Below are positions 32,972 through 41,790 of a stretch of 64,000 nucleotides of DNA, piece after piece. This DNA comes from Verrucomicrobiales bacterium. Its GTDB lineage: Bacteria > Verrucomicrobiota > Verrucomicrobiia > Verrucomicrobiales > DEV007. Below the pieces are notes generated by a model. That model was not told the origin of the DNA. It saw only the letters and a program-made list of their open reading frames with translations, and made no database searches. Position 1 is the first letter of the stretch. Every line of letters begins with the position of its first letter. The position numbers were made by a program, and so were the translations under genes. The stretch lies in the NCBI GenBank assembly GCA_029213005.1, contig JARGPI010000020.1:1-64000 (forward strand), read 5' to 3'.

Positions 32972-33997
32972 ATGAATTTAAGAGACCAACTCAAAGAAAT
33001 CCTTCCGGACATTTTGCCCCGGAATCCCAATAAATCGATCAAGGGCACGGAGTTGATCGAATCGGTTAAATATCTTCTCAAGCAGGAGTATTCGGACGCG
33101 ACCTTGAGGTATCACTTTTCAATCATGTCCTGCGATCCTTCCTCGCCGATTGCGAAAGTGGCTCAGGGACAGGGTTACTACTTGAGAACGGAGACGATTC
33201 ATTCTCTCAACAGCGCACGCAACATGTTGAGTTCCGGTGGTGGCGAACATCTTCAGTTCAACAACGAAGATTCCGATCTTTCGATTACACGGGCCAACAA
33301 ATTCCGTGCCGTGGTTCAGAGGTATTATGAGTCGGTTGCCCAAACTCCGTTTTCTTTCGAGGAGTCCTTTTCCGAAAATGCGATGGCTAATCGCTGGAAA
33401 GTTCCAGATATGGCAATCGTGGAGTGGAAATCGGGCCATGCTTCCGAAGACGGCGTGGTTCTGGATCGCAACCAGACCGAGGTTCTCCGCAAACTGGGAA
33501 TGACACCGATTGAAATTTCTGGCGTCAAGCTTCGTCTCGAGCTCAATCATCACAACATTTCCGAAGATCTTCACCAGTGTCTTGCGACATCCGAGTGGGC
33601 CAACGGCGGACAGATTGTCGTTGCCGCTCCAATTGATGATCCGGCATTGCTTGAGACCGTGTTAAATTTTGCGAGCCGTTATGGTATCGGCGTAACCAGT
33701 TTTGGTCTGGATGCTGATATGATTGACGACCTGCCTGAGCCTGCAGCGATTGAGAATCTGATGCCCCGTGAGTTCGAGGCGATCCAGTCTCTTTTCCGGG
33801 TCACTCATCACGCTCTTCCGCAGTCACGCGGACAGTTCGACTGGCAGCACGTGAACAAATCCTCTGCGATTAATGGCGATTTCGGCCGTTTCGAGCGCTG
33901 GATCTCAAGCTGTCTCGTTGAAGAGCGTGTTATCAGTCCCCGTGAATTCCTTCACCTGGAGCGTTCTGCGGTCTCCACCGTATCCGCCGTTGCCTAA
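32972..33997 (+). CDS. winged-helix protein with possible PD-(D/E)XK-like domain
   Basis: The N-terminal ~75 residues look like a winged helix (KGTELIESVKYLLKQEYSDA, RYHFSIMSCDPSSPIAKV, GQGYYLR). A second domain at ~105-245 contains VPDMAIVEWKSG, then a long helix with SEDLHQCLATSEWANGG and a strand QIVVAAP. This order (D...E-x-K, then a helix, then a strand) recalls restriction-endonuclease-like folds, though the match is only by shape. The 341-residue protein has no signal peptide and is likely a nucleoid or regulatory DNA-binding protein. It is the first of three same-strand genes (with DUF2237 at 34025 and RRM at 34485). A perfect palindrome lies in its leader. Confidence 0.5.
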   Translation: MNLRDQLKEILPDILPRNPNKSIKGTELIESVKYLLKQEYSDATLRYHFSIMSCDPSSPIAKVAQGQGYYLRTETIHSLNSARNMLSSGGGEHLQFNNEDSDLSITRANKFRAVVQRYYESVAQTPFSFEESFSENAMANRWKVPDMAIVEWKSGHASEDGVVLDRNQTEVLRKLGMTPIEISGVKLRLELNHHNISEDLHQCLATSEWANGGQIVVAAPIDDPALLETVLNFASRYGIGVTSFGLDADMIDDLPEPAAIENLMPREFEAIQSLFRVTHHALPQSRGQFDWQHVNKSSAINGDFGRFERWISSCLVEERVISPREFLHLERSAVSTVSAVA

Positions 33998-34024
33998 CTT
34001 TTTAAGTTAGCGTAACGAAGAGCG

Positions 34025-34411
34025 ATGGATCGTATCGAAAATCTTAATGTCCTTGGTGGCGAGTTAATACCTTGCAGTGTTGATCCGGTAACCGGTTTTT
34101 ACCGGACCGGGTGCTGCGAGGTGGGGCCCGAGGATCATGGCTGTCATGCGATCTGTTGTCTGCTGACCGAGGAATTTCTCGAGTTCAGCAAAGAATCCGG
34201 CAACGACCTTTCCACTCCCGTTCCGGAATACGGCTTTCCCGGGCTCAAACCCGGACAGCGGTGGTGCGTTTGTGCTGCCCGCTGGAAAGAGGCTCTCGAT
34301 GCCGGTTACGCATCGCCGGTGGTGCTTGAGGCAACCTCCGAAGCGGCACTTCGCTACGTTTCCCGGAGTATTCTGGAAGAATACGGCGTCGATGCCCTCG
34401 ACCTTGATTGA
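34025..34411 (+). CDS. DUF2237 family protein
   Basis: The 128-residue protein matches the widespread DUF2237/COG3651 family along its full length. It has NVLGGELIPCSVDPVTGFYR, the TGCCEVGPEDHGCHAICCLL Cys/His cluster, GNDLSTPVPEYGFPGLKPGQ and RWCVCAARWKEA. The conserved cysteines and histidines suggest metal or cofactor binding, but no reaction is established. It begins 27 bases after the winged-helix gene and so probably shares its transcript. Confidence 0.93.
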   Translation: MDRIENLNVLGGELIPCSVDPVTGFYRTGCCEVGPEDHGCHAICCLLTEEFLEFSKESGNDLSTPVPEYGFPGLKPGQRWCVCAARWKEALDAGYASPVVLEATSEAALRYVSRSILEEYGVDALDLD

Positions 34412-34484
34412 AAAAACTTGCAGTTGGCTAAAAACATCTTTTGGTGGGCTCTTTAATCTGCAGGTCCCTTAATTGGCAAATATC

Positions 34485-35414
34485 ATGGCTCACAAATCTT
34501 CCAATCATCCATCAAGAAACCGTTCACAATCAGGTGAAAAGGGAAGCCGTGGAGGAAAATTCTTCACCGGTGAAGAAGCTCCCGAGCAGGCGCGCACGTT
34601 GGCCCAGAAATTTCTCGCCTTTTTTGGATTCGGAAAAGCCGCTAAAGCGGTTGAAAAACAGTCCAGAAAACCAGCAGGAAAGAAACCTGGTGGCGGAAAA
34701 AAACGCGAAGTTCAAAAACTTCCTGCAACCAACGAGCGGCTTTTCGTAGGAAACCTCGCTTATTCGATCGAGGAGAAAGATCTCGAAGCCTTATTTAATA
34801 GAGTGGGCACCGTCGCCAGTGCAGAGGTCGTCAAGAATCGCCAAACCCGTCGTTCTAAAGGGTTCGGCTTTGTGACTATGTCGAGCCTTGATGAGGCAAA
34901 GCGTGCTGTCAGCGAACTCGACGGGGAAATGCTGGACGGCCGCGAAATTTCCGTATCCGGCGCCAAGAGCGAAGGTAGAAAAGACGGGGCTTCAACATCC
35001 GGAAAAAGAGAGCCATCTTCCCGGAAGCGTGAAGAAAGAGGCGGGGATCGGAAGAGTGGAGCCTCAAGAGAGCGTGGCGACAGAAAATCCGGCGGTCGCG
35101 AGGGCGGCAAGGGTAAAGGTCGTGGAAAGAAAGCTTCATCATCACCCAGAGTGGTCGCAATGCCGGTGGAGGAAGTCTCCAGTCCGCATTTGGTAATGAG
35201 CAACTTATCCGAAGATTTTGGCCAGAGTGAGCTCGAGCATTTGTTTGCCGGAGTCGCTAAAGTGGCGAAAAGCGAGATTTCAGGAGGAAAAGCCACGATT
35301 GAAATGGCTTCGATCGACGATGCTCAAAGCGCAGTTCGTCTGCTGAACGGTAAAGATTTTATGGGAAAAACGCTTTCCCTGACCGGTGAATCACCTGCGG
35401 CAACGGCTGAGTAG
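34485..35414 (+). CDS. RNA-binding protein with two RRM domains
   Basis: I choose the ATG at 34485 (MAHKSSNHPSRNR) over an in-frame TTG 12 bases earlier. Residues ~90-165 are a canonical RRM with RNP2 LFVGNLAY and RNP1 KGFGFVTM. A long basic, serine-rich linker (~170-225, KSGG/KGKGRGKK) leads to a second, degenerate RRM (~232-300, LVMSNLSEDFGQ...TIEMASIDD) whose RNP1 aromatic residues are lost. The N-terminus is also basic. Such proteins bind single-stranded RNA, often as cold-shock-type chaperones. Two-RRM proteins with a disordered linker are unusual in bacteria. A stem with one bulge follows the stop before the convergent CPBP gene. Confidence 0.88.
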   Translation: MAHKSSNHPSRNRSQSGEKGSRGGKFFTGEEAPEQARTLAQKFLAFFGFGKAAKAVEKQSRKPAGKKPGGGKKREVQKLPATNERLFVGNLAYSIEEKDLEALFNRVGTVASAEVVKNRQTRRSKGFGFVTMSSLDEAKRAVSELDGEMLDGREISVSGAKSEGRKDGASTSGKREPSSRKREERGGDRKSGASRERGDRKSGGREGGKGKGRGKKASSSPRVVAMPVEEVSSPHLVMSNLSEDFGQSELEHLFAGVAKVAKSEISGGKATIEMASIDDAQSAVRLLNGKDFMGKTLSLTGESPAATAE

Positions 35415-35453
35415 GGCTGGTTGCTCCGGAATAGCTAACCATTGGGAATGCCG

Positions 35454-37076
35454 TCAGTTCTTCTGCGGTTTGCTTCGTTTTGCCAGCCAGATCAAAGCGG
35501 GCCACAGCGCGACTGAGATCCCAATGGCTGCCATGATCCTTGATGGCGTGAACTCACTCATCAGGAGTGGCCAGCTGAAGATCACGACATCGGCCATGAA
35601 GTGGCTGATCACTACGGTGAGGAAGTCGAATTTGAAGAAGGCCCATCCCCAGATGATGCCGATGATGCACATCAGAAGTGCCCGTCCCCACCAGGGTTTC
35701 TCGGGAGGCAGAAATCCAAGTGAGGTGTGAATCATCCCGAAAACTATAGCGGGGATCAAGATCGCCAGAATGATCGATTTCGTGCGGTGCTTGATCCACA
35801 TGCCGGCAAAAAGGCGATACCCGGCCTCTTCGACGACGGCGATCGGAAAAAAGAATAGCACGATAGCGAGCGCCGGGATCTGACGATCGAGGGTGGACAA
35901 AAAGAAAGCGCGGGGTTGGAGCCCGACTTCACCGCCGAGGACGGTTTCGAAAAATTTGACGAGAAGGATCGCGATGGCTCCCGCAGCAAATCCAATAGCT
36001 CCACCTCGCAGTGAGGCGAGACCGACTTCGGGAAGGCTCCAGCGGAACCGCACATAATTCCAGAACGAGGCCATCTTTTCGCGGCCACCTCCCGGGATCT
36101 GATTTCCTGCTGCGAGGAGTGTCCACCCGAGAACCAGGGCCCAGAGTGCGAGCATAAACTGCGAGCTGATCAGTTTGATCCACTTGGTGACGGTTGGCCA
36201 AACCGGATCCCAGCTCTGGTATCTCGAATTGGAATCGAGAAAAGAGGAAGCGAGCACCATGAGAAACATCACCACGCTGACTTTCAGTGCAGGAATGAGT
36301 TCGATTTCCCCTTTCCGCAGTTGGAAAAGAAACACGATGTAGGCGATCACGATGGCAATCCCCATGATGAGAAACCCCAATTGGCTGAGCGCTTCTTCGG
36401 GGCCTTTGCGGCGCTTCAGCTCCAGTTTTGCTTTTTCGTTCAGCTCAACCCGGCGACCTAGAGCGGTGACTTGCTTACCTCCGGTCATCACCGCAAAGAT
36501 TTCATTCAGCGATGGGCTGCCTTTGAAAGCGCGTTGCAAATCGATTCGGTAGTGAATGACTCCGTCCTTGGATTCACTATCAAATTTGGACTCTTTCAAT
36601 TCACTCAGTTCGATACCAAAATTATCGCGAATCAGATCCGCAGCGATGGCGCGGAATTCAGTTTCCGTGTAGCCGCCCTGAAGCAAATCCGGATCGTCGG
36701 ATTGCCCGAAGCCAATCAGCTTTCCTTCGGGATGTAAAACAACTGATAGCGTTTTCGGGGTGCCCTTCTTCTTGAAGCGGACATAATACCGAACGAGTCC
36801 GTTGGGTTCAGAAGCGTACTCCGCAGCTTTTTCCACGGACTGTTCTTCCTGTATTGTGTCGAGAACAGAATCCCTCACGGCGAGGCTCACAAAGGGAACG
36901 TAACCGGTATGGTCGATTTCCTGCCGGTCGAGAACGGCCCGGGCCTGATCGATAAAGATCTGTTTCGGTTTACCGACGTCGACACTGGCAAGGGGCCAGA
37001 TGCTCGAGAAAGCGAATAGCACATAGATAAAGCCAACTAAGCAAATCAGCCAACCGATGATGGATTTCCGCGACAT
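35454..37076 (-). CDS. CPBP family intramembrane metalloprotease
   Basis: I use the ATG at 37076 (MSRKSIIGWLICLVG) in place of an upstream TTG. The 540-residue protein has one N-terminal helix, a periplasmic-type domain of about 170 residues, then eight or so membrane helices. The C-terminal Abi/CPBP motifs are intact: VVEEAGYRLF (EExxxR), IVFGMIHTSLG (FxxxH) and VVISHFMADVV (HxxxD-type). Members cleave membrane-embedded peptides; some process bacteriocins or prenylated proteins. The large extracytoplasmic N-terminal domain is not typical of minimal CPBP proteins. It lies 14 bases after the RND pump gene, so it is probably part of that efflux operon. Confidence 0.85.
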   Translation of the reverse strand: MSRKSIIGWLICLVGFIYVLFAFSSIWPLASVDVGKPKQIFIDQARAVLDRQEIDHTGYVPFVSLAVRDSVLDTIQEEQSVEKAAEYASEPNGLVRYYVRFKKKGTPKTLSVVLHPEGKLIGFGQSDDPDLLQGGYTETEFRAIAADLIRDNFGIELSELKESKFDSESKDGVIHYRIDLQRAFKGSPSLNEIFAVMTGGKQVTALGRRVELNEKAKLELKRRKGPEEALSQLGFLIMGIAIVIAYIVFLFQLRKGEIELIPALKVSVVMFLMVLASSFLDSNSRYQSWDPVWPTVTKWIKLISSQFMLALWALVLGWTLLAAGNQIPGGGREKMASFWNYVRFRWSLPEVGLASLRGGAIGFAAGAIAILLVKFFETVLGGEVGLQPRAFFLSTLDRQIPALAIVLFFFPIAVVEEAGYRLFAGMWIKHRTKSIILAILIPAIVFGMIHTSLGFLPPEKPWWGRALLMCIIGIIWGWAFFKFDFLTVVISHFMADVVIFSWPLLMSEFTPSRIMAAIGISVALWPALIWLAKRSKPQKN

Positions 37077-37090
37077 CGAGTGATCCCGGA

Positions 37091-40000
37091 TCAAGCTGAA
37101 GCGACGGCTGACTTACTGTCTTCATCCGGGTTGAGGAAACCTTTGAATGCGATGGCCAAATCATTCAAAATCAAATAGTTGATCGGGACAAGGAACAGGG
37201 TGATCAGCGTCGCAAACAAAATCCCGTAACCGAGGCTGACCGCCATCGGAATGAGGAACTGTGCCTGGGTTGCTTCCATCCGAATCAGTGGGAAAAGCCC
37301 GGCAAAGGTCGTTGCTGACGTCAAAATGATCGCCCGGAAACGAGCGGCCCCGGCTTCGCTGACGGCTTCAAAAACGGTGGCACCTTTTTTCCGGCGCCGG
37401 TTGATGTAGTCAACCAGAACGAGACTGTCGTTCACGACCACCCCGGAAAGCGCCAGCATGCCCAGATAGCTGAGGGTTCCCAGAGGCATTCCGTTAGGCT
37501 TAACCATATCCTCGAGGAGGTGGCCGCCTACCGCTCCGATCAACCCGAACGGAATCACCGACATCACAATGAGGGGTTGAATATAGGAACGGAAAGGAAT
37601 CGCGAGCATCGCATAGATACCGAAAACGATGATCATCGCTCCGATCCACATACCGTGAGAGCTTTCTTCGGCGTCCTTGGCTTCCCCGACAAACTCATAG
37701 GATACGGAGTGAAAATCGTTACGAATTTTGTCATCGAGCCACACGGCCATATCTGCCCGGATCGAATCGAGTTGCGCGACTTCCTTATCGGCGTCGGATG
37801 AAATTTGAACGGCCCGGTTCCGGTTGATCCGTTCGATTTTCGGGTAGGTTTTCACGACTTTTGCATCGGCGACGGTAGTAAACGGTACTTCGACACCGTC
37901 GCGAGTCCGGATCATCATGGATTCAAGTGATGCGAGGGTTCTCCGGTCTTTGAGAGGGTATTTCAGCATCACCCGGACCTCGTCGCGTTTCCGCTGAAGG
38001 CGCTGGATTTCTTCACCATAGAATGCCTGCCGAACCTGCCGGGCAAGATCGCTTAAAGTGAGTCCGAACTGCTCAGCTTCGGGGCGGATCTCTAGTTGAA
38101 TCTCATCACGCTGATCGTCGAGGTTATCTTCGATATCAAAAAGACCCTGATAGGTCTTGAGCTTTTCTTTAGTTAGATCGGAGAGCGCCGAGAGGGCTTC
38201 GCCGTCGTTGCCGCGCAGTTGAACGGTGATCGGATCACGTCCCCGGCCCAGTTCGGCCCGGAAGTAGAGTTGTTTCGCGCCGACGATACCGCCTTTTTCC
38301 TCGATTCGTTCCCGCCACATATTGGCGATCTCCCGGGTATCGATTTTCAGTTGGCGCTCTTCCGGTGGCGTAATATAGAAAACCACTTCGCCGCGGTTGC
38401 TTTGACCGGTTGAGCTGCGTCCTTTGGAGGAAGAGATGCCCTGGCCGCCGATACTACTGAAGATGTCTTCAATAATCGAAACGCCGTCGTCTCCGACAAA
38501 TTCTTTTTTCATATCGATGACGATCTGCTCCATCATCTTAATATATTTCTCGGTCACCTCGTAGGGTGTGCCTTCCTGCATTGTGAGGCGGCAAGTGGCC
38601 TGTTCACTGGCGACGCGGGGAAAACGGACCTGCTTGATGGCTCCTCCATAGAGAGCACCGATAATTAAGGTCATCGAGCCGAGGAAGAGAGCGAGCACGG
38701 CGTAGCGATAATGCAGCGCCTTCGTCAGGATCGGTTGGAAGATATGCTTAACAAACCATTCCACCGAACCGGCGATCCATTGCTGACCTTTGCCGAAGTA
38801 TCCATATAGTTTCCCGCAATAGTTGGCGACTTTTCGCCCGGCGAAGAAGGTGATGAAAGAGCGAATTCCTTTTCTGGGACTGTGAGTGAGGTGAGAAGGT
38901 AGAATCAGCTTTGATTCGATCAGCGAGAAGGCTAATACACAAATCACGATGGTGGCGATCTGAGGTAGCCACGATCCCATGAACCCTTCGGTGAAATAGA
39001 GCGTTACAAAGGCCAACATCGTAGTGAACACACCGAACATCACCGGGAGGGTGACCTCTTCGGTTCCCGCAATGGTGGCTTCGATGATATCGGGGTTGTC
39101 CTTTTGATGAGTATAGACATTTTCCCCGGTGACAATGGCATCATCAACCACCACGCCGAGCACGAGAATGAATCCGAAAAGACTCACGATGTTGATGGTG
39201 ACCCCGAGGTAGGGCATCAGTGCCAGGGTGCCGAGGAAGCAGACCGGAATACCGAGCATGACCCAGAACCCGAGGCTGGGACGAAGGAAAAGTGTCAGGA
39301 TCACAAAGACGAAGAGCATCGATTTCCAGGCGGAGTCGAGCAGGGTGATAAGTCTACCTTTGACGATACGGGATGAGTCGCCCCAGAAGTTAACACTGAC
39401 TCCGGGAGGAAGCGTTCCTTCGCTGTCTTTGATGTATTCTTTGACCCGGTCGGCAATTCGGATGGCACTCTGAGTTCCCTCGCGGAACACCGGGATGATA
39501 ACGCAGCGTTTACCATTAAAGCGGGCTACAAATTCATCTTCGTGAAAGCCATCGATCACCCCGGCGACGTCTCCGATTGTGAGACGGGAGCCGTTGGGCA
39601 GCGCCTTCAAAGTGATGTCTTCGAATTGCTTCTGGTTGTAGGCGCGGCCTTTGGTGCGGAGCGCGACCTCGCCGGAATCGGTTTCCAGGGTGCCGGCCGG
39701 TATATCGATCGAGTAATTGCGCAGTGCTGTTGAAATTTCAGTGAAAGTGAGTCCGTAACGCTGCAGGGCGGATTCATCGACTTCGATCGCGATTTCGTAG
39801 GCTCTGGTTCCCTGGAGCGATGCATTGGTGATGTCGGGAAGTTCTGTGATTTCATCTCTGACTCTGGCACCCAGAGTCGCGAGGTCGCGTTCGCTCATAT
39901 CGGCACTGAGAACGACACTGATCACCCAGTGGTCACGGGTGGCCTGAGTCACGGTCGCGTTCTCCGCATCACCGGGAGGGAAGTCGACGAGGGAGTTGAT

Positions 40001-40333
40001 TCGCGTTTCGATCTCGTCGCGCAACTCGCGGACGTTGTAATTATCGTCAACCTCCACCGAGACTGAGCCGGAACTGGAGGTCGCGGTGGAGACCATTTCC
40101 TCGATTCCCTCGAGGTCGGCAATGGCTTCCTCGATCCGCATCACGATCGATTCCTCGATTTCCTCGGGGTTTGACCCGCGGTAGGGGACCGATATCTGGA
40201 TCTGGCGAATCTCCTGCTCGGGGAACACCTCGAGCGGGATTTTCCGTAGAAAGAGCGTCGAAGCTCCCGAAATGACGATCAGTGCGAGCAGCAGGTTGGC
40301 AGCCACTCCGTTTCTGGCGAAAAATGCGATCAT
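37091..40333 (-). CDS. RND family efflux transporter permease (AcrB-like)
   Basis: The 1080-residue protein has the full 12-helix RND layout with two large periplasmic loops. The proton-relay Asp pair is present in LVLGVVVDDAIVTGENV (helix 4), with the matching LSGVVVNDSLVLVDYINRR in helix 10. The start MIAFFARNGVAANLLLALI and the FPRVASEQATCRL porter segment are typical of the MdtB/CusA-like branch found in environmental bacteria, which exports lipophilic compounds or metals. It works with the adaptor at 40330, whose stop overlaps its ATG by four bases. No outer-membrane TolC gene follows; a CPBP protease gene does. Confidence 0.93.
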   Translation of the reverse strand: MIAFFARNGVAANLLLALIVISGASTLFLRKIPLEVFPEQEIRQIQISVPYRGSNPEEIEESIVMRIEEAIADLEGIEEMVSTATSSSGSVSVEVDDNYNVRELRDEIETRINSLVDFPPGDAENATVTQATRDHWVISVVLSADMSERDLATLGARVRDEITELPDITNASLQGTRAYEIAIEVDESALQRYGLTFTEISTALRNYSIDIPAGTLETDSGEVALRTKGRAYNQKQFEDITLKALPNGSRLTIGDVAGVIDGFHEDEFVARFNGKRCVIIPVFREGTQSAIRIADRVKEYIKDSEGTLPPGVSVNFWGDSSRIVKGRLITLLDSAWKSMLFVFVILTLFLRPSLGFWVMLGIPVCFLGTLALMPYLGVTINIVSLFGFILVLGVVVDDAIVTGENVYTHQKDNPDIIEATIAGTEEVTLPVMFGVFTTMLAFVTLYFTEGFMGSWLPQIATIVICVLAFSLIESKLILPSHLTHSPRKGIRSFITFFAGRKVANYCGKLYGYFGKGQQWIAGSVEWFVKHIFQPILTKALHYRYAVLALFLGSMTLIIGALYGGAIKQVRFPRVASEQATCRLTMQEGTPYEVTEKYIKMMEQIVIDMKKEFVGDDGVSIIEDIFSSIGGQGISSSKGRSSTGQSNRGEVVFYITPPEERQLKIDTREIANMWRERIEEKGGIVGAKQLYFRAELGRGRDPITVQLRGNDGEALSALSDLTKEKLKTYQGLFDIEDNLDDQRDEIQLEIRPEAEQFGLTLSDLARQVRQAFYGEEIQRLQRKRDEVRVMLKYPLKDRRTLASLESMMIRTRDGVEVPFTTVADAKVVKTYPKIERINRNRAVQISSDADKEVAQLDSIRADMAVWLDDKIRNDFHSVSYEFVGEAKDAEESSHGMWIGAMIIVFGIYAMLAIPFRSYIQPLIVMSVIPFGLIGAVGGHLLEDMVKPNGMPLGTLSYLGMLALSGVVVNDSLVLVDYINRRRKKGATVFEAVSEAGAARFRAIILTSATTFAGLFPLIRMEATQAQFLIPMAVSLGYGILFATLITLFLVPINYLILNDLAIAFKGFLNPDEDSKSAVASA

Positions 40334-41610
40334 GATGATTTATTCCCGCCGGTTTCAGTGTTCGGCTTTCCCGCTTTTCCTTTACCCTTGCCTTTCCCCA
40401 TCCTGATTCCGGGGAGCTTTTCGACCGTTGGAGGGACGCCATCGATTGTTGCAGAAACGCGGGTTCCATTGACGGGGTAGGCGAGCGGCGTCATACAAAT
40501 GACGTCACCCACAGAGAGGCCTCCTCCTTCGCGGGGAAATACGACCTCTTTGGCTCCCTTGTAAATGGACGATACCTCCTGCCGATTGATCTCTGATTTT
40601 TCATTGATCAAAATCACTTCTCCGCTCACTCTCACGGTCGAGCTGGGAAGAACGATGACATCTTCCAGATTCCGGCCTTTGACGACAGCATCGACATACA
40701 TGCCGATTTTCAGAGGCGCCCCATCGGCCTCTTTCCTTCGATACGGGTCCTCGATTTGTGCGACGACGAAAAGCTGGCGGGTGCTTTCGTCGATGGCGCT
40801 GTCGACCCGGACGACTTCGCCCTTCCAGGTTGATTCGTTTTGTCCGAATTTAGCAGTGACGGTGACTTCGGGGCCTTTTACCTGAAATTCATCGTCCCGA
40901 AAGGTCTCCGGCAGGTCGACAAATCCGAGCTGCTTGTTGGTAAGAGGGAGGCGGACTTCCATGAAGTCGGTGGCGAAAGCTTTGCCCAGTTGGGTTCCCG
41001 ATGAGACATATTGCCCGACATCGACCATTTGCTCAAGAATGCGTCCGGCGAAGGGAGCGCGGATATCCGTTCGCTCGAGATCCCGCTGTGCTTTTTCCAC
41101 ATCGGCTTTTGCAGCTTCGAGAAGGGCTTCCGCTTCGGCCATTTGCGGTTTACGAAGCACCAGATCCGATGGCGTTCCCCGTTTGCCGAGGCGTCGCCAG
41201 TTCTCTGCAGCCTGTTGACCTTTAACTCTTTCCTCCTCGACGGCACGGTAGGCGAGTGCGAGCTGGCTTTTCGACACCACTAGCGCGGTTTCGTAGTCGA
41301 GCTTCTCAATACTCAGCAAAATTTCGTCTTTTTCGAAGAAACCGCCTTCTCGGAAGTTGGGCGAAATCGACATGATGCGACCATTGACCTGAGGGAGCAA
41401 AGTCGTTGTGGTGCGGGGAGTTACCGTGCCGCGGGTTTTGAGATAAATCTGGTAATCCCGGGCTTCAATGGTTTTGCCTTCGACTTTCGTCACCTCAGGC
41501 GGTGGCGTGAAAGTTCTGGGTTCCGGCTTATTGACCACGAAGAGATAAGCGCCGAAAGCTGATGCTCCCAGGATAATGATCGGCAGCGATATCCGAAGTA
41601 AAAGTTTCAT
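40330..41610 (-). CDS. RND efflux periplasmic adaptor (HlyD/MFP family)
   Basis: The 426-residue protein has an N-terminal membrane anchor, a split lipoyl domain (GTVTPRTTTTLLPQVNGRIM, then APFAGRILEQMVDVGQYVSSG), a central coiled-coil hairpin (~residues 105-175, EEERVKGQQAAENWRRL) and a beta-barrel (~210-290, VVRVDSAIDESTRQLFVVAQ). It links the inner-membrane pump to an outer-membrane channel. It ends in a lysine/glycine-rich tail (GKGKGKGKAGKPN). It is the first gene of the adaptor-pump-CPBP operon and is divergent from the lipoprotein at 41791, with ~180 AT-rich bases between. Confidence 0.92.
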   Translation of the reverse strand: MKLLLRISLPIIILGASAFGAYLFVVNKPEPRTFTPPPEVTKVEGKTIEARDYQIYLKTRGTVTPRTTTTLLPQVNGRIMSISPNFREGGFFEKDEILLSIEKLDYETALVVSKSQLALAYRAVEEERVKGQQAAENWRRLGKRGTPSDLVLRKPQMAEAEALLEAAKADVEKAQRDLERTDIRAPFAGRILEQMVDVGQYVSSGTQLGKAFATDFMEVRLPLTNKQLGFVDLPETFRDDEFQVKGPEVTVTAKFGQNESTWKGEVVRVDSAIDESTRQLFVVAQIEDPYRRKEADGAPLKIGMYVDAVVKGRNLEDVIVLPSSTVRVSGEVILINEKSEINRQEVSSIYKGAKEVVFPREGGGLSVGDVICMTPLAYPVNGTRVSATIDGVPPTVEKLPGIRMGKGKGKGKAGKPNTETGGNKSS

Positions 41611-41790
41611 TGTAAGTAGTTAAACGAATACAGGTACGGAAAGTTTCAAAATGAATAAAGAAACTGGTAAAGTGTTAGCGTTGCAACACACAATAATTGT
41701 TAAAATTACGGGAGCTGAATCATAATAATCTAATTTTTGTCTGTTGATCAGTGGACTGACTCCCGTTTATTCTGAGTTATGTGGTATTCC

